Source: Raineyella sp. W15-4 (GTDB taxonomy: Bacteria > Actinomycetota > Actinomycetes > Propionibacteriales > Propionibacteriaceae). From it: 64,000 nucleotides of DNA. Position 1 is the stretch's first letter, and each line of letters begins with the position of its first letter. Below are positions 1 through 14,175 of this stretch, one piece after another. Below the pieces are notes generated by a model. The model searched no databases. It saw only the letters and a list, made by a program, of their open reading frames with translations, and was not told the DNA's origin. The stretch covers positions 2,418,001-2,482,000 of the forward strand of contig NZ_CP137079.1 in the NCBI RefSeq assembly GCF_033170155.1, in the 5' to 3' direction. The position numbers and the translations under genes are program-made.

Positions 1-15
1 GTTGGGTCATCGCCA
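1..15 (-). CDS. whiA: Start of WhiA-like sporulation/division regulator (edge fragment)
   Basis: Only the first five codons (M-A-M-T-Q) are inside the window, read from 15 towards 1. The call rests on position and on the opening residues. In actinobacteria whiA directly follows yvcK, and mycobacterial WhiA starts with M-A-M-T. WhiA is a homing-endonuclease-like DNA-binding protein that controls cell-division genes. The gap to the yvcK stop is 90 bp. The identity is inference from synteny and cannot be confirmed from so few residues. Confidence 0.4.
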
Positions 16-105
16 TTGCCCCATGGTCCCACAGCGACGGTCGGGGACCGCACGCCAAGTGCCGCGAGAGCCCCGACCGCCCCGATCCCGGCGGCTCCGG
101 CGACC

Positions 106-1086
106 CTACAGGCCCATGATCTCGGCGTACGCCGCCGCCAGTCGCAGCGGGTCGTGGCGGGCGGAGCCGTCCCGCATGGCCACATCGGCGACGACCAGCT
201 CGGCACCGAACGACTGGGCGAACCCCTCCAGGTGGTGCCGGTCGTCGGCGACGAACCGGGGGTCGGCGAGCACCACGTCGAGCCGCAGCTGCGGGGCGTG
301 GTCGGCCAGCGCCTCGAGATGGCGCGAGGGCGTGAACCCGGAGGTCTCGCCGGCGGGCCTGAGGTTCATGGTGAGGATCCGGCGGGCCCGGGTACGGACC
401 AGGGCGTCGGCGAGTTCGGGGACGAGCAGGTGCGGGATCACCGAGGTGAACCACGAGCCGGGCCCGAGGATCACCCAGTCCGCCTCGTGGATCGCCTGCA
501 GCGCCTGCGGCACCGCCGGCGGGTCCTGCGGCAGCAGCCGGATGCCGGCCACCTCGGCGCGGGTGGTGGCGATCCGGGCCTGGCCGCGCAGCACGCTGAT
601 CTCGTCGGGGTGCAGCGGGTCGTAGCCGATCACGTCGGCCTCGATCTCCAGCGGGACAGCCGACATCGGCAGCACCCGGCCGCGGCTGCCGAGCAGCGAC
701 GCGACCATGTCGAGCCCGGTGACGGCATCGACCTGCTGCCACAGGCCGGCGATCAGCAGGTTGCCGATGGCGTGCCCGCCGAGCGGCCCGTGGCCGGCGA
801 ACCGGGACTGCAGGATCTCCGCCCACAGCCGGCCCTGGGAGTCATCGCCGCAGAGCGCGGCCAGGGCCATCCGCAGGTCCCCGGGCGGCAGGATGTCGAA
901 CTCTTGGCGCAGCCGGCCGGAGGAGCCGCCGTCGTCGGCGACGGTCACCACGGCGGTCAGCCGGTCGGTGATCCGCCGCAGGGCGGAGAGGTTGGCGAAG
1001 AGTCCGTGCCCACCGCCCAGCGCCGTGACGGCGGGACGACGGTCGAATCCGAGATCTGCGGCCAGCATGTCAGGGCAGCTCCACAT
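106..1086 (-). CDS. yvcK: YvcK/CofD-family UDP-sugar-binding protein
   Basis: About 326 residues, the usual length for the YvcK (gluconeogenesis factor/CuvA) family. A Rossmann-like GGGHGL loop lies near residues 24-29, followed by VTVADDGGSSGRLR, the family's ligand-binding segment. Characterised homologues bind UDP-N-acetylglucosamine and balance central carbon flow with peptidoglycan precursor supply. The ATG at 1086 overlaps the end of rapZ by 17 nt. A second ATG at 1068 sits one base after the rapZ stop and is an equally good start. The order uvrC-rapZ-yvcK-(whiA) is the standard actinobacterial cluster, with translational coupling, so one transcript is likely. Confidence 0.92.
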   Translation of the reverse strand: MWSCPDMLAADLGFDRRPAVTALGGGHGLFANLSALRRITDRLTAVVTVADDGGSSGRLRQEFDILPPGDLRMALAALCGDDSQGRLWAEILQSRFAGHGPLGGHAIGNLLIAGLWQQVDAVTGLDMVASLLGSRGRVLPMSAVPLEIEADVIGYDPLHPDEISVLRGQARIATTRAEVAGIRLLPQDPPAVPQALQAIHEADWVILGPGSWFTSVIPHLLVPELADALVRTRARRILTMNLRPAGETSGFTPSRHLEALADHAPQLRLDVVLADPRFVADDRHHLEGFAQSFGAELVVADVAMRDGSARHDPLRLAAAYAEIMGL

Positions 1087-1987
1087 CCCGGTGCACGACC
1101 GACGTGGGGATGCCGCGCAGGCCCAACCGACGGCCGAGGTCGATGGCCATCGAGGTGGACCGGTGGCGTCCGCCGGTACAGCCGATGGCGATGGTCATCA
1201 GCCACTTCCCCTCGTGGCAGTAGCCGGGGATGACGATCTCGGTGAGCAGCCCCTCGACCCGGTCCAGATAGTCCGCGGCCCCCTGCTGGGAGAGCACGTA
1301 GTCGCGGACCGGCTTGTCCATCCCGGTCATCGGCCGCAGCTCCGGGACCCAGTGCGGATTGGGCAGGAAACGTACGTCCAGCACGAGATCGGCGTCGACC
1401 GGCACCCCGTGCTTGAAACCGAACGAGACGACGGTGGCGCGGAACTTCCGTTCCTCTCCCCCGTACGCGTGTGACACCCGGTCCCGCAGCTGGTGGACGT
1501 TGAGGTTGGAGGTGTCGATGACGAGGTCGGCGACCGACCGCAGCGCCCCGAGCTGGGCCCGCTCGGCCTTCACCCCGTCGAGCAGCCGGCCGTCGCCCTG
1601 CAGCGGGTGCGGGCGGCGGGCCGACTCCTGGCGCCGTACGATCACCTCGTCGTTCGCCTCCAGGAAGAGGATCTCGGGGTCGATGTCGAGTCCGGTCGAT
1701 CGGATCTCGGCCAGCGCCGGCATGACGTCGGCGAAGAGGGCCCGGCTGCGGACGTCCAGGACGGCGGCGAGGTTGTGGATCCCGGCGGCACCGAGCAACC
1801 GGGCGAGCTCAGGCAGCAGCTTCGGTGGCAGGTTGTCGACGACGTACCACCCGGCGTCCTCCAGGGCGTTCGCCGCGGAGGACCGGCCCGCTCCGCTGAG
1901 GCCGGTGACGATGAGGACCCGCTGTTCCTGTGCTGCCACGGCGCCATTATCCAATACCGGGCCGCGACCCACGGTTTCTGTGGCCAT
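1070..1987 (-). CDS. rapZ: RapZ-family nucleotide-binding protein
   Basis: About 305 residues. A Walker A loop (GLSGAGRSS) lies near the N terminus, and the conserved GCTGGRHRS motif of the C-terminal domain is near residue 280. In E. coli RapZ is an RNase E adapter controlling the glmS sRNAs. In Gram-positives the YvcJ homologue is a GTP/ATP-binding protein of less certain role. I chose the ATG at 1987 because GAGGAG lies 9 nt upstream. A GTG at 1996 overlaps the uvrC stop (GTGA) but would overlap its own ribosome binding site. It sits between uvrC and yvcK in one operon. Confidence 0.93.
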   Translation of the reverse strand: MATETVGRGPVLDNGAVAAQEQRVLIVTGLSGAGRSSAANALEDAGWYVVDNLPPKLLPELARLLGAAGIHNLAAVLDVRSRALFADVMPALAEIRSTGLDIDPEILFLEANDEVIVRRQESARRPHPLQGDGRLLDGVKAERAQLGALRSVADLVIDTSNLNVHQLRDRVSHAYGGEERKFRATVVSFGFKHGVPVDADLVLDVRFLPNPHWVPELRPMTGMDKPVRDYVLSQQGAADYLDRVEGLLTEIVIPGYCHEGKWLMTIAIGCTGGRHRSTSMAIDLGRRLGLRGIPTSVVHRDVELP

Positions 1988-1992
1988 CCCGT

Positions 1993-3993
1993 TCACTCCT
2001 CGGTGATTTCGCCGGTGGCGGTGTTGAGCACCTCGCGCTGCGGTACGGACCCGACGGCCTCGACGACCGCCCGCGCGGTGGCGGGTCCGAAGCCCGGCAG
2101 GGCGCGGATCTCGTCCTCGGTGGCCGTCCTGAGCTTCTTCACCGATCCGAACTCCTTCAGCAGGGTGGCCCGGCGCCCCGGGCCGAGGCCCTGGATGTCG
2201 TCGAGCATGGATTCCAGCATGGACCGGCTGCGGCGGGTCCGGTGGTGAGTGATGGCGAACCGATGCGCCTCGTCACGGACCCGTTGCATCAGGTAGAGAC
2301 CCTCGGAGGTGCGCGGCAGGATCACCGGGTAGTCCTCGTCGGGCACCCAGACCTCCTCCAGCCGCTTGGCCAGGCCGCACAACCCCACCTCGGTGATGCC
2401 GAGGTCGGCCAGCGCCCGCCGGGCCGCCTCGACCTGCGGCGGGCCACCGTCGACGACCACCAGCGAGGGGGCGTACGCGAACCTCAACGGCCGGCCGGTG
2501 GCCGGGTCCACCAGGGCCGGACCGTCGCCCCCACCGGCGTGCGCACCCTTGAGCAGTTCCTGCTCCCGCAGCATCCGGCTGAACCGGCGGGTGATCACCT
2601 CGTACATCGAGGCGACGTCGTTCTGCCCCTCGACCCCCTTGATGGTGAAGTGACGGTACTCCGACTTGCGGGCCATCCCGTCCTCGAACACCACCATCGA
2701 TGCGACCACGTCGGTGCCCTGCAGGTTGGAGATGTCGTAGCACTCGATCCGCAACGGCGGGGTCGGCAGCGACAGCGCCTGCTGGATCTCCTCCAGCGCC
2801 CTGGTCCGGGCGGTGAGGTCGACCGAGCGCTTCGTCCGGTGCCGGGCCAGGGCCTCCTCGGCGTTGCGGGTCACGGTGTCCATCAGGGTGCGCTTGTCGC
2901 CGCGCTGCGGCACCCGCAGCGAGACCCGGCTGCCGCGCCGCTCCGACAGCCAGTCGGCGTAGACCTCGGCGTCGTCCGGCAGCACCGGCACCAGCACCTC
3001 CCGGGGGATCGGCCGGGCCTCGCCGTTGACCTCGCCGTCGGTCACCTCCAGTTCCCCGGCGGCACCGTAGAGCTGGGTGAGGAAGGTCCCGACCAGCTCC
3101 GGCTCGGTCTGGTCGGCGGTCCGGTCGGCTACCCAGCCACGGCGCCCGCGCACCCGACCACCGCGGACGTGGAACACCATCACGGAGACCTCGAACTCCT
3201 CGGCGACCATCGCGATCACGTCGGCGTCAGTGCCGTCACCGAGCACGATGGCGTTCTTCTCCATCGCCAGGTTGAGCGCCGCGATGTCGTCGCGCAGCAC
3301 TCCGGCGCGCTCGAACTCCAGGTTCGCCGCGGCCTCGGCCATCTCCCGGTCCAGCCGTCGGACCAGGCCGGTGGCCCGGCCCGCCATGAACTGGCAGAAG
3401 TCGTCGGCGATCGCCCGGTGCTCCTCGGCGGTGACCCGGTCCACGCAGGGGGCGACGCACTTGCCGATGTAGCCGAGCAGGCAGGGCCGGCCGGCCGCGC
3501 GGGCGGTCCGGAAGGTCCCGGCAGTGCACGACCGCATCGGGAAGACCCGCAACAGGGTGTCGACCGTCTCCCGGATCGCCCAGGCATGACCGTACGGCCC
3601 GAAGTAGCGCCAGCCGCGACGCTTCTTGCCCCGCCCGACGAAGACCCGGGGATAGTCCTCCGACCAGGTCACCGCCAACCAGGGGTACGACTTGTCGTCG
3701 CGGTACATCACGTTGAACCGCGGGGCGTACTCCTTGATCCAGGTGTACTCGAGGCCGAGCGCCTCCACCTCGTTCTGGACCACCGTCCAGTCGACCCGGG
3801 CGGCCGTGGTGACCATCGCCTGGGTGCGGGGATGCAGGTTCGACAGGTCGGCGAAGTAGGAGTTCAGCCGCTGCCGCAGCGACTTGGCCTTGCCGACGTA
3901 GATCACCCGGCCGTGCGCGTCGCTGAACCGGTAGACCCCCGGTTCGAGGGGGATCGACCCGGGCGCCGGGCGATAGCTGGACGGATCGGCCAT
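1993..3993 (-). CDS. uvrC: UvrABC system protein C (excinuclease)
   Basis: 666 residues. UvrC makes both incisions around a lesion once UvrA and UvrB have located it. The N-terminal GIY-YIG nuclease is visible ([21 protein letters not shown], residues about 14-40). A UVR domain binding UvrB lies near residue 210. The RNase H-like nuclease follows ([17 protein letters not shown]), and tandem helix-hairpin-helix motifs end the protein ([13 protein letters not shown]). Translation could be opened further upstream to 4092, but the ATG at 3993 begins the homology and has a TATGCT -10 box 7 nt upstream, which suggests a leaderless transcript. It overlaps the spare GTG of rapZ. Confidence 0.96.
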   Translation of the reverse strand: MADPSSYRPAPGSIPLEPGVYRFSDAHGRVIYVGKAKSLRQRLNSYFADLSNLHPRTQAMVTTAARVDWTVVQNEVEALGLEYTWIKEYAPRFNVMYRDDKSYPWLAVTWSEDYPRVFVGRGKKRRGWRYFGPYGHAWAIRETVDTLLRVFPMRSCTAGTFRTARAAGRPCLLGYIGKCVAPCVDRVTAEEHRAIADDFCQFMAGRATGLVRRLDREMAEAAANLEFERAGVLRDDIAALNLAMEKNAIVLGDGTDADVIAMVAEEFEVSVMVFHVRGGRVRGRRGWVADRTADQTEPELVGTFLTQLYGAAGELEVTDGEVNGEARPIPREVLVPVLPDDAEVYADWLSERRGSRVSLRVPQRGDKRTLMDTVTRNAEEALARHRTKRSVDLTARTRALEEIQQALSLPTPPLRIECYDISNLQGTDVVASMVVFEDGMARKSEYRHFTIKGVEGQNDVASMYEVITRRFSRMLREQELLKGAHAGGGDGPALVDPATGRPLRFAYAPSLVVVDGGPPQVEAARRALADLGITEVGLCGLAKRLEEVWVPDEDYPVILPRTSEGLYLMQRVRDEAHRFAITHHRTRRSRSMLESMLDDIQGLGPGRRATLLKEFGSVKKLRTATEDEIRALPGFGPATARAVVEAVGSVPQREVLNTATGEITEE

Positions 3994-4000
3994 ACCGCCC

Positions 4001-4006
4001 AGCATA
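4001..4006 (-). promoter_or_regulatory. uvrC -10 box (leaderless promoter)
   Basis: TATGCT read on the minus strand ends 7 nt before the uvrC ATG at 3993, so transcription would begin at or next to the start codon. No convincing -35 hexamer is visible; a perfect palindrome (4007-4028) occupies the spacer. Confidence 0.5.
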
Positions 4007-4028
4007 GGTCCGGGGGCGCCCCCGGACC
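4007..4028. promoter_or_regulatory. 22-bp perfect palindrome abutting the uvrC -10 box
   Basis: The arms are GGTCCGGGGGC and its exact complement with no loop base. It touches the uvrC -10 box. It could be an operator, or part of the terminator for the upstream glycosyltransferase gene. GC-rich palindromes of this kind often appear in terminators, so the operator role is speculative. Confidence 0.4.
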
Positions 4029-4038
4029 GGGACGCGCG

Positions 4039-4070
4039 GGCGGGGCCGGTCCGCCAGGACCGACCCCGCC
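4039..4070 (-). terminator. Hairpin terminator after the pyrophosphatase-glycosyltransferase operon
   Basis: Stem of 14 positions (4039-4052 with 4057-4070) with one mismatch and a 4-nt loop, 50 bp after the glycosyltransferase stop at 4120. There is no U-tract, as is common for actinobacterial terminators. Confidence 0.55.
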
Positions 4071-4119
4071 CACCCCCTCCGTCAGGGGTCACCGTCCGTT
4101 CCGGACCGCGACCCGCGTC

Positions 4120-5211
4120 TCAGGCGCCGAACCACTTCGCGGTGCAACTGGCGATCGCCCGCTCGAAGCTGTCGTCGCTGTGCCGGCTGCGGATCCACGC
4201 GTCGAGGTCGCCGGCGGCGGCCGCGGTCTCCCGCCGGCAGCCCTCCGGGTCGGTCACCGCGTGGAAGAGCATCTCCTCCGCCTGCTGTTCGGTGTCGTAG
4301 AAGTAGAGGTAGCCCTCCGGCAGCAGGGCGCGGGCCCACGGCAGGTCCGGGAAGACGCCGATCGCGCCGGCGGCCAGTGCCTCCAGGTACTGCAGGCCGT
4401 ACGACTCGTCGGCCGAGGTGGCCAGGAATGCCGTGGTGTGGGCCAGCCGGTCCCAGTAGTCCTCCCGGGTCGCCATCGGGCCGACCCAGGTCCACTTCTC
4501 CCGGGAGATCCGCATCGCCTTCTCGGTGATCAGGTCCTTCTCCAGCAGGCGCATCTCCAGGGTGATCGGCGTCCGGGCCGCGACCGCGGAGACGACCCGG
4601 AGGAACAGGTCCGGCCGCTTGCGGGCGGCCAGGGTGACCGCCGGGTAGAGGACGACGGGGATCTTGGTGGTGGTGTGCGGGCGGACCCGCTGCAGGTGGA
4701 TGCCCAGGTTCTCCCACCCGATCACCGCCTTCTCCGCCAGCGCCGGGACCGTCCAGGTGTCCAGGACGGCCCGCACCTCCGTGGCGGTGCGCTCCGAGTT
4801 CGCGAAGGTCGGGAAGAGCCCGAACGACAGCCCCAGGGAGGCCTGCCGGACGGTTTCCGGATACTCCGACACGTTCTGCCAGATGAAGTTCATCACCTGG
4901 GGTCGGCGCGCACCCTCCTTGAGCACCGTCCACACCAGCGGCGAGTCGAGGACGTCCATGTTGATCACCACGGTGTCGTCGCCGTCGAGGAACTGCAGGG
5001 GCTGCTGGACGAACCCGCGGCAGCGGCGCGGCTCGGGCCCGACCAGGATCGGGTCGGGGAACAACCGGAGCAGGCGCCGGACCAGGGTGGGGCCGGCGCC
5101 CCGCCCGATCACGTCACCGTCGGCGTCGACCAACGGCTCGTGGCTGAGCGCGCCGAACTTGATCGCGATCCGCTTGGTCGCGTTGGCGGGTGCCTTGGGC
5201 GGAACGGACAT
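4120..5211 (-). CDS. GT-B fold glycosyltransferase (family 1/4-like)
   Basis: 363 residues. The C-terminal half carries a GT-B donor-site pattern, with ADESYGLQYLEALAAGAIGV followed by a predicted loop ending in LLPEGYLYFYD. This corresponds to the E-x7-E type motif of retaining GT4-like enzymes. The N-terminal half has no motif I recognise; it includes MDVLDSP and an IWQNVSEYPE segment. The ATG at 5211 has AAGGGG 8 nt upstream and lies 5 bp after the pyrophosphatase stop, so the two genes are co-transcribed. Sugar donor and acceptor cannot be told from sequence. An envelope glycolipid or glycan role is a guess from the GT-B fold. Confidence 0.7.
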   Translation of the reverse strand: MSVPPKAPANATKRIAIKFGALSHEPLVDADGDVIGRGAGPTLVRRLLRLFPDPILVGPEPRRCRGFVQQPLQFLDGDDTVVINMDVLDSPLVWTVLKEGARRPQVMNFIWQNVSEYPETVRQASLGLSFGLFPTFANSERTATEVRAVLDTWTVPALAEKAVIGWENLGIHLQRVRPHTTTKIPVVLYPAVTLAARKRPDLFLRVVSAVAARTPITLEMRLLEKDLITEKAMRISREKWTWVGPMATREDYWDRLAHTTAFLATSADESYGLQYLEALAAGAIGVFPDLPWARALLPEGYLYFYDTEQQAEEMLFHAVTDPEGCRRETAAAAGDLDAWIRSRHSDDSFERAIASCTAKWFGA

Positions 5212-5216
5212 CGTGG

Positions 5217-7901
<2,685 letters not shown>

Positions 7902-8120
7902 GATATGATCCTGGCTTCCTTGCGAGAGATGTCAGACGGTTTATGGCTTTCTCAGTCTATGACAGGGCGTAGTAGACACTCTGGTGACATTTCTCTCACG
8001 TGAGGTTTTTCACAGGGATGCCGCGGCACGGTCCGGGCGCCGCACGGTCCGGCGCTCCCGGCTAGCATCGGGGCCACGCCGCCGGGCACCCGGCCGCCCC
8101 ACCCACCCAGGAGGAACTGG
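7902..8120. other. Divergent promoter region hppA / Rieske gene
   Basis: 219 bp without a gene. A perfect 10-bp palindrome CTCACGTGAG lies at 7995-8004 and could be an operator. TAGCAT at 8063-8068 is a possible -10 for the Rieske gene. For hppA I see only weak -10/-35 candidates. The region is noticeably AT-richer than its surroundings between 7905 and 8015. Confidence 0.35.
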
Positions 8121-8552
8121 ATGCACCCGCAGCGCCGCACCGTTTTCAAGCTCGCCGGAGCCGGCGCTCTCGCCGTGTCGGCCCCATTGGGCCTGTCGGC
8201 CTGCAGCGCGGATCCCACCGGCGGCAACGCCCGGACGCGGACCACGAACAACCGTCAGCTGCGGGTCAAGAAGACCGACATCCCGGTCGGCTCGGGGGTC
8301 ATCTACCCCGACGACGGCTACGTGGTGACCCAGCCGACCGCCGGCCAGTTCGAGGCCTTCTCCGATGTCTGTCCGCACCAGGGCTGCCCGGTCCGGCAGA
8401 TCACCTCCGACAACCGGATCCACTGCCTCTGCCACAACTCCTACTTCGCGATCGCCGACGGCACGGTCCTCGACGGGCCGGCACCGACCGGCCTGGCCCG
8501 GGCGACCTTCGTGGCGGAGGGCGACGAGATCGTCGTGAAGGGCGTCAAGTAG
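8121..8552 (+). CDS. Rieske [2Fe-2S] lipoprotein
   Basis: 143 residues. A short charged start (MHPQRRTVFK, twin-arginine-like) and a hydrophobic segment end in LSAC, a lipobox, so export and lipid anchoring are likely. The Rieske cluster ligands are clear: CPHQGC (near residue 87) and CLCHNSYF (near residue 108), giving C-x-H and C-x2-H binding of a 2Fe-2S cluster. The rest matches small actinobacterial Rieske proteins, not the cytochrome bc1 subunit, which is longer and multi-spanning. The start has GGAGGA upstream. It stands alone, converging on uvrA with a 4-bp gap. Its redox partner is unknown. Confidence 0.88.
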   Translation: MHPQRRTVFKLAGAGALAVSAPLGLSACSADPTGGNARTRTTNNRQLRVKKTDIPVGSGVIYPDDGYVVTQPTAGQFEAFSDVCPHQGCPVRQITSDNRIHCLCHNSYFAIADGTVLDGPAPTGLARATFVAEGDEIVVKGVK

Positions 8553-8556
8553 TCGG

Positions 8557-11601
<3,045 letters not shown>

Positions 11602-11607
11602 CCGGCA

Positions 11608-11613
11608 ATCCTA
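11608..11613 (-). promoter_or_regulatory. uvrA -10 box (leaderless promoter)
   Basis: TAGGAT on the minus strand ends 6 nt before the GTG start of uvrA. This spacing predicts that the transcript starts at the initiation codon. No Shine-Dalgarno sequence is present. The -35 region is not convincing. Confidence 0.55.
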
Positions 11614-11685
11614 TGCACATGGCTCTGACAGTCCGGTTTCCTCGGGCCGGGCGGTCCCTCCGGGGAGAGCGGGTGAGCCCTGCGG

Positions 11686-12444
11686 TCACCGGCCGGGCGG
11701 TGCCGTGACGTCGCCGCCGGGAAGGACGCCGGGCGGTGTCGTGGCACCCTGGCCGAGACGGGGACCACCCGGCTCGTACGATCCCTGGTCGAGCCGGAAC
11801 GGCGGATACCGGTCGGTCATCAGCGCCGCGTACGCCGCGACCCGCCACCCCCAGCGGTTGAACCCCATCACCAGCGCGTAGAGCTGCTGAGGGTAACGGC
11901 CGCTGAACAGCAGGGCGATCAGGGCGATCAGCACCAGGATCGGGACGACCCCCGGCCAGTTCAGCCGAACCGTCTCCTCGCTGCTGGTGTTCCCGTTCGA
12001 GGTGCCGAACAGGACGGCCAGGATGATGTAGTGCGGGATGGCCAGCAGCCACCACTTGACCAGCACCAGACCACGGGACAGCCGCTCCGGGTAGCGGACG
12101 TCGAGTCGGGCCGGGTAGTCCGGTCGGTCGGCGAGGGTGAACGGCGGGTAGGCGTCCGTGGCGGCGACGTCGTACAGGTAGTACTGCACCCGCCAGGCCC
12201 ACCGCATGACACCCAGCAGGTAGTCGAACGCCGCTCTGGGGTACTGCGCGGTGATCAGGACGGCGAAGAACGCCCAGATCCACACGACGACCGCGCCGAC
12301 CGCGAGGAGGCAGAGGACGACGAGGTGGGGGATGGCGAGCAGCCACTTCACCAGCCACAACCCACGCGACGCTGCGGGGACCGCGGCGCCTTCGACGATG
12401 ACCGGATACTGGACCACGTCGGGTCCTTGCAGCGGAACAGTCAT
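11686..12444 (-). CDS. DUF4389-type membrane protein
   Basis: 252 residues with four hydrophobic segments arranged as two similar halves. Each half has a WLLAIPH / WWLLAIPHY element followed by a membrane stretch and an aromatic-rich RYP-containing element, the layout of the DUF4389 family. The tail is rich in Gly, Pro and Thr and likely cytoplasmic. Function is unknown. The ATG at 12444 starts the first recognisable domain. An in-frame extension to 13098 exists but is low-complexity and antisense to the next genes, so I rejected it. It ends 84 bp before uvrA. Confidence 0.75.
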   Translation of the reverse strand: MTVPLQGPDVVQYPVIVEGAAVPAASRGLWLVKWLLAIPHLVVLCLLAVGAVVVWIWAFFAVLITAQYPRAAFDYLLGVMRWAWRVQYYLYDVAATDAYPPFTLADRPDYPARLDVRYPERLSRGLVLVKWWLLAIPHYIILAVLFGTSNGNTSSEETVRLNWPGVVPILVLIALIALLFSGRYPQQLYALVMGFNRWGWRVAAYAALMTDRYPPFRLDQGSYEPGGPRLGQGATTPPGVLPGGDVTAPPGR

Positions 12445-12610
12445 GCCACCATCATGGTCGTGATCCGGCGGTCGGGTCCGAGGATCGGGCGATCCGGGGC
12501 GACCGCGCCCGTGGCCGCCATTGCCAGCGTCGCCGGCGTCGGCCACTCTGGGAGGAGAAGAACGCCGAGGTCGGCCACCCGGGGGAGACGCCTGGAGAAA
12601 GAAGCCCATC

Positions 12611-12979
12611 ATGCGCTGCGTGCTGCTGCTGAACAATGCCGAGCCGAAGCCCGGCGAGGTGTCGCCGGAGGCCATCGCGGCCATGCAGGAGGCGTTCGGG
12701 ACGTACGGCCGGGAGCTGGAGGCGGCTGGCGTGCTGGTCGCCGCCGAGGTCCTCACCGCGCCCGCCGAGGGGACCAGCCTGACCCGGCGGACCTGGGCCG
12801 TGGACGCCCGGCACGGGCCGTTCGCCCCGGCCACCGAACCGCTGATGGGCGTGTTCGTCCTCGATGTCCCCGATCGCGCGACCGCCCTGGCCTGGGCAGA
12901 GAAGTGCCCCGGCGCGACGTACGGCATCGTCGAGGTCAGGACCTCGGCCACCTCGTTCGTCGATGGGCAGTGGCGCTGA
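12611..12979 (+). CDS. YciI/DGPF-family small protein
   Basis: 122 residues with the opening MRCVLLLNNAEPKPGE and the later GATYGIVEVR, matching the ferredoxin-like YCII/DGPF fold. Members are small dimeric proteins of mostly unknown function, often encoded near sigma factors or regulators. GGAGAAAG upstream supports the ATG at 12611. The in-frame stretch before it, back to 12521, lacks homology. A LysR gene follows after 112 bp on the same strand. Confidence 0.75.
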   Translation: MRCVLLLNNAEPKPGEVSPEAIAAMQEAFGTYGRELEAAGVLVAAEVLTAPAEGTSLTRRTWAVDARHGPFAPATEPLMGVFVLDVPDRATALAWAEKCPGATYGIVEVRTSATSFVDGQWR

Positions 12980-13091
12980 CCCGGGCCGGAGTGCGCAGCG
13001 ATCGGCCGTCGGTGACGGGTCGCCGCCCCGCAGCACAGGACCGGCCCGTTCGCCGCGTCCCCGGTGCACGATGCGGGTCGGAGGGACGGCG

Positions 13092-14084
13092 ATGACACAC
13101 CGCTGGCCCGATCCCGATGCCCTCGAGCTCCTGGTCGCGGTGGCCGAGCACGGCAGTGTGGGGGCCGCCGCGCGGGCCCTCGACATGGCCCAGCCGAACG
13201 CCTCCCGCACCCTGCGCGGTCTGGAACGCGAGCTGCGGCTGGAGCTGCTGCAGCGTACGCCGCACGGTTCGTCGCTCACCCCCGAGGGCGCGCTGGTGGT
13301 GACCTGGGCCCGCGCCGTGCTCGGCCAGGCGCAGACCCTGGTGGACGGTGTGGCGCTGTTGCGCCGGGAGCGGACCGCCCGGGTGGCGGTCGCGGCGACC
13401 CCGCTGATCGCCGAGCACCTGCTGCCGATGTGGGTGGCCGAACTGCGCAGCACCGCCCGGGCCCGGGCACCCCAGTGGTACCGCAGCGGCGCGCCGAAGG
13501 ACACCCCTGCCTTCACCGCGGCCGGCGAGGTCGAGGTGGACCTCACCGTCGCGGATTCCGGTCAGGTGCTGTACCTCGTCTCGCACGGCGAGGTGAGTCT
13601 CGGCTTCACCGAGGAACCGGCCCGGGCGGCCGGGTTGGAGGTGCTCACCTTCGGGACGGAGGGGCTGGTCGTCGCCGTCGCGCCGCACCACCGGTGGGCC
13701 CGGCGCGAGTCGCCGGTCTCCGCCGCGGAGGTGGCCCGTACGCCGCTCGTCCTGCAGTCGACCGACGCATCGACCCGACGGGTGGTGGACCGCGCGCTGG
13801 CGGCGTACGACCCGGTGTCGCCACGGCAGGAGTATGCGTCGGCTGCCGCCGTGCTGGCCGCGGTGGCGGCTGGCATCGCCCCCGGGGTGGTCGGGAGCCT
13901 CGACGCGGCCGGGTGGATCCGGACCGGCCGGGTGACGACGGTCGCCGTCGCGGACCTGGCGCTGTCCCGGCCGCTGCAGGTCGCTTGGCCGAAGGGCGGC
14001 CGGCCCCCGGACCTCGCCGGCGAGTTGCTGGGGATCGCCCTGGCCCACGCCCGGCGGTACGCGGCCCCCGGCCGGATGGGCTGA
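13092..14084 (+). CDS. LysR-family transcriptional regulator
   Basis: 330 residues. The N-terminal winged helix-turn-helix is clear: LELLVAVAEHGSVGAAARAL, then QPNASRTLRGLERELRLELL and the LTPEG wing (residues about 8-65). The rest is a periplasmic-binding-protein-like sensor domain of normal length. GGAGGGACGGCG upstream supports the ATG at 13092. No target is evident. The divergent or adjacent genes (YciI-like, DUF4389) are possible but unproven targets, as LysR proteins often regulate neighbours. The effector is unknown. Confidence 0.85.
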   Translation: MTHRWPDPDALELLVAVAEHGSVGAAARALDMAQPNASRTLRGLERELRLELLQRTPHGSSLTPEGALVVTWARAVLGQAQTLVDGVALLRRERTARVAVAATPLIAEHLLPMWVAELRSTARARAPQWYRSGAPKDTPAFTAAGEVEVDLTVADSGQVLYLVSHGEVSLGFTEEPARAAGLEVLTFGTEGLVVAVAPHHRWARRESPVSAAEVARTPLVLQSTDASTRRVVDRALAAYDPVSPRQEYASAAAVLAAVAAGIAPGVVGSLDAAGWIRTGRVTTVAVADLALSRPLQVAWPKGGRPPDLAGELLGIALAHARRYAAPGRMG

Positions 14085-14163
14085 CCGGTCGGGGGACCAC
14101 CACCCTCATCGTCGCCGCCCTCGTCGTCGCCCCGAATCCTGTCGCCGATCCCCCCGCCGTGGT

Positions 14164-14169
14164 TATCGT
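14164..14169 (+). promoter_or_regulatory. -10 box of the DinB-like gene (leaderless)
   Basis: TATCGT lies exactly 6 nt before the GTG start at 14176. It is the plus-strand example of the TANNNT-6-start pattern seen at uvrA, polA and pyk. Confidence 0.5.
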
Positions 14170-14175
14170 GGACCG

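Noticed and set aside
2-1233. Long plus-strand open frames opposite yvcK and rapZ
   Set aside because: They are antisense to well-conserved genes and have the Arg/Pro/Gly-rich composition that any frame shows in 70% GC DNA; no homology or ribosome binding site.
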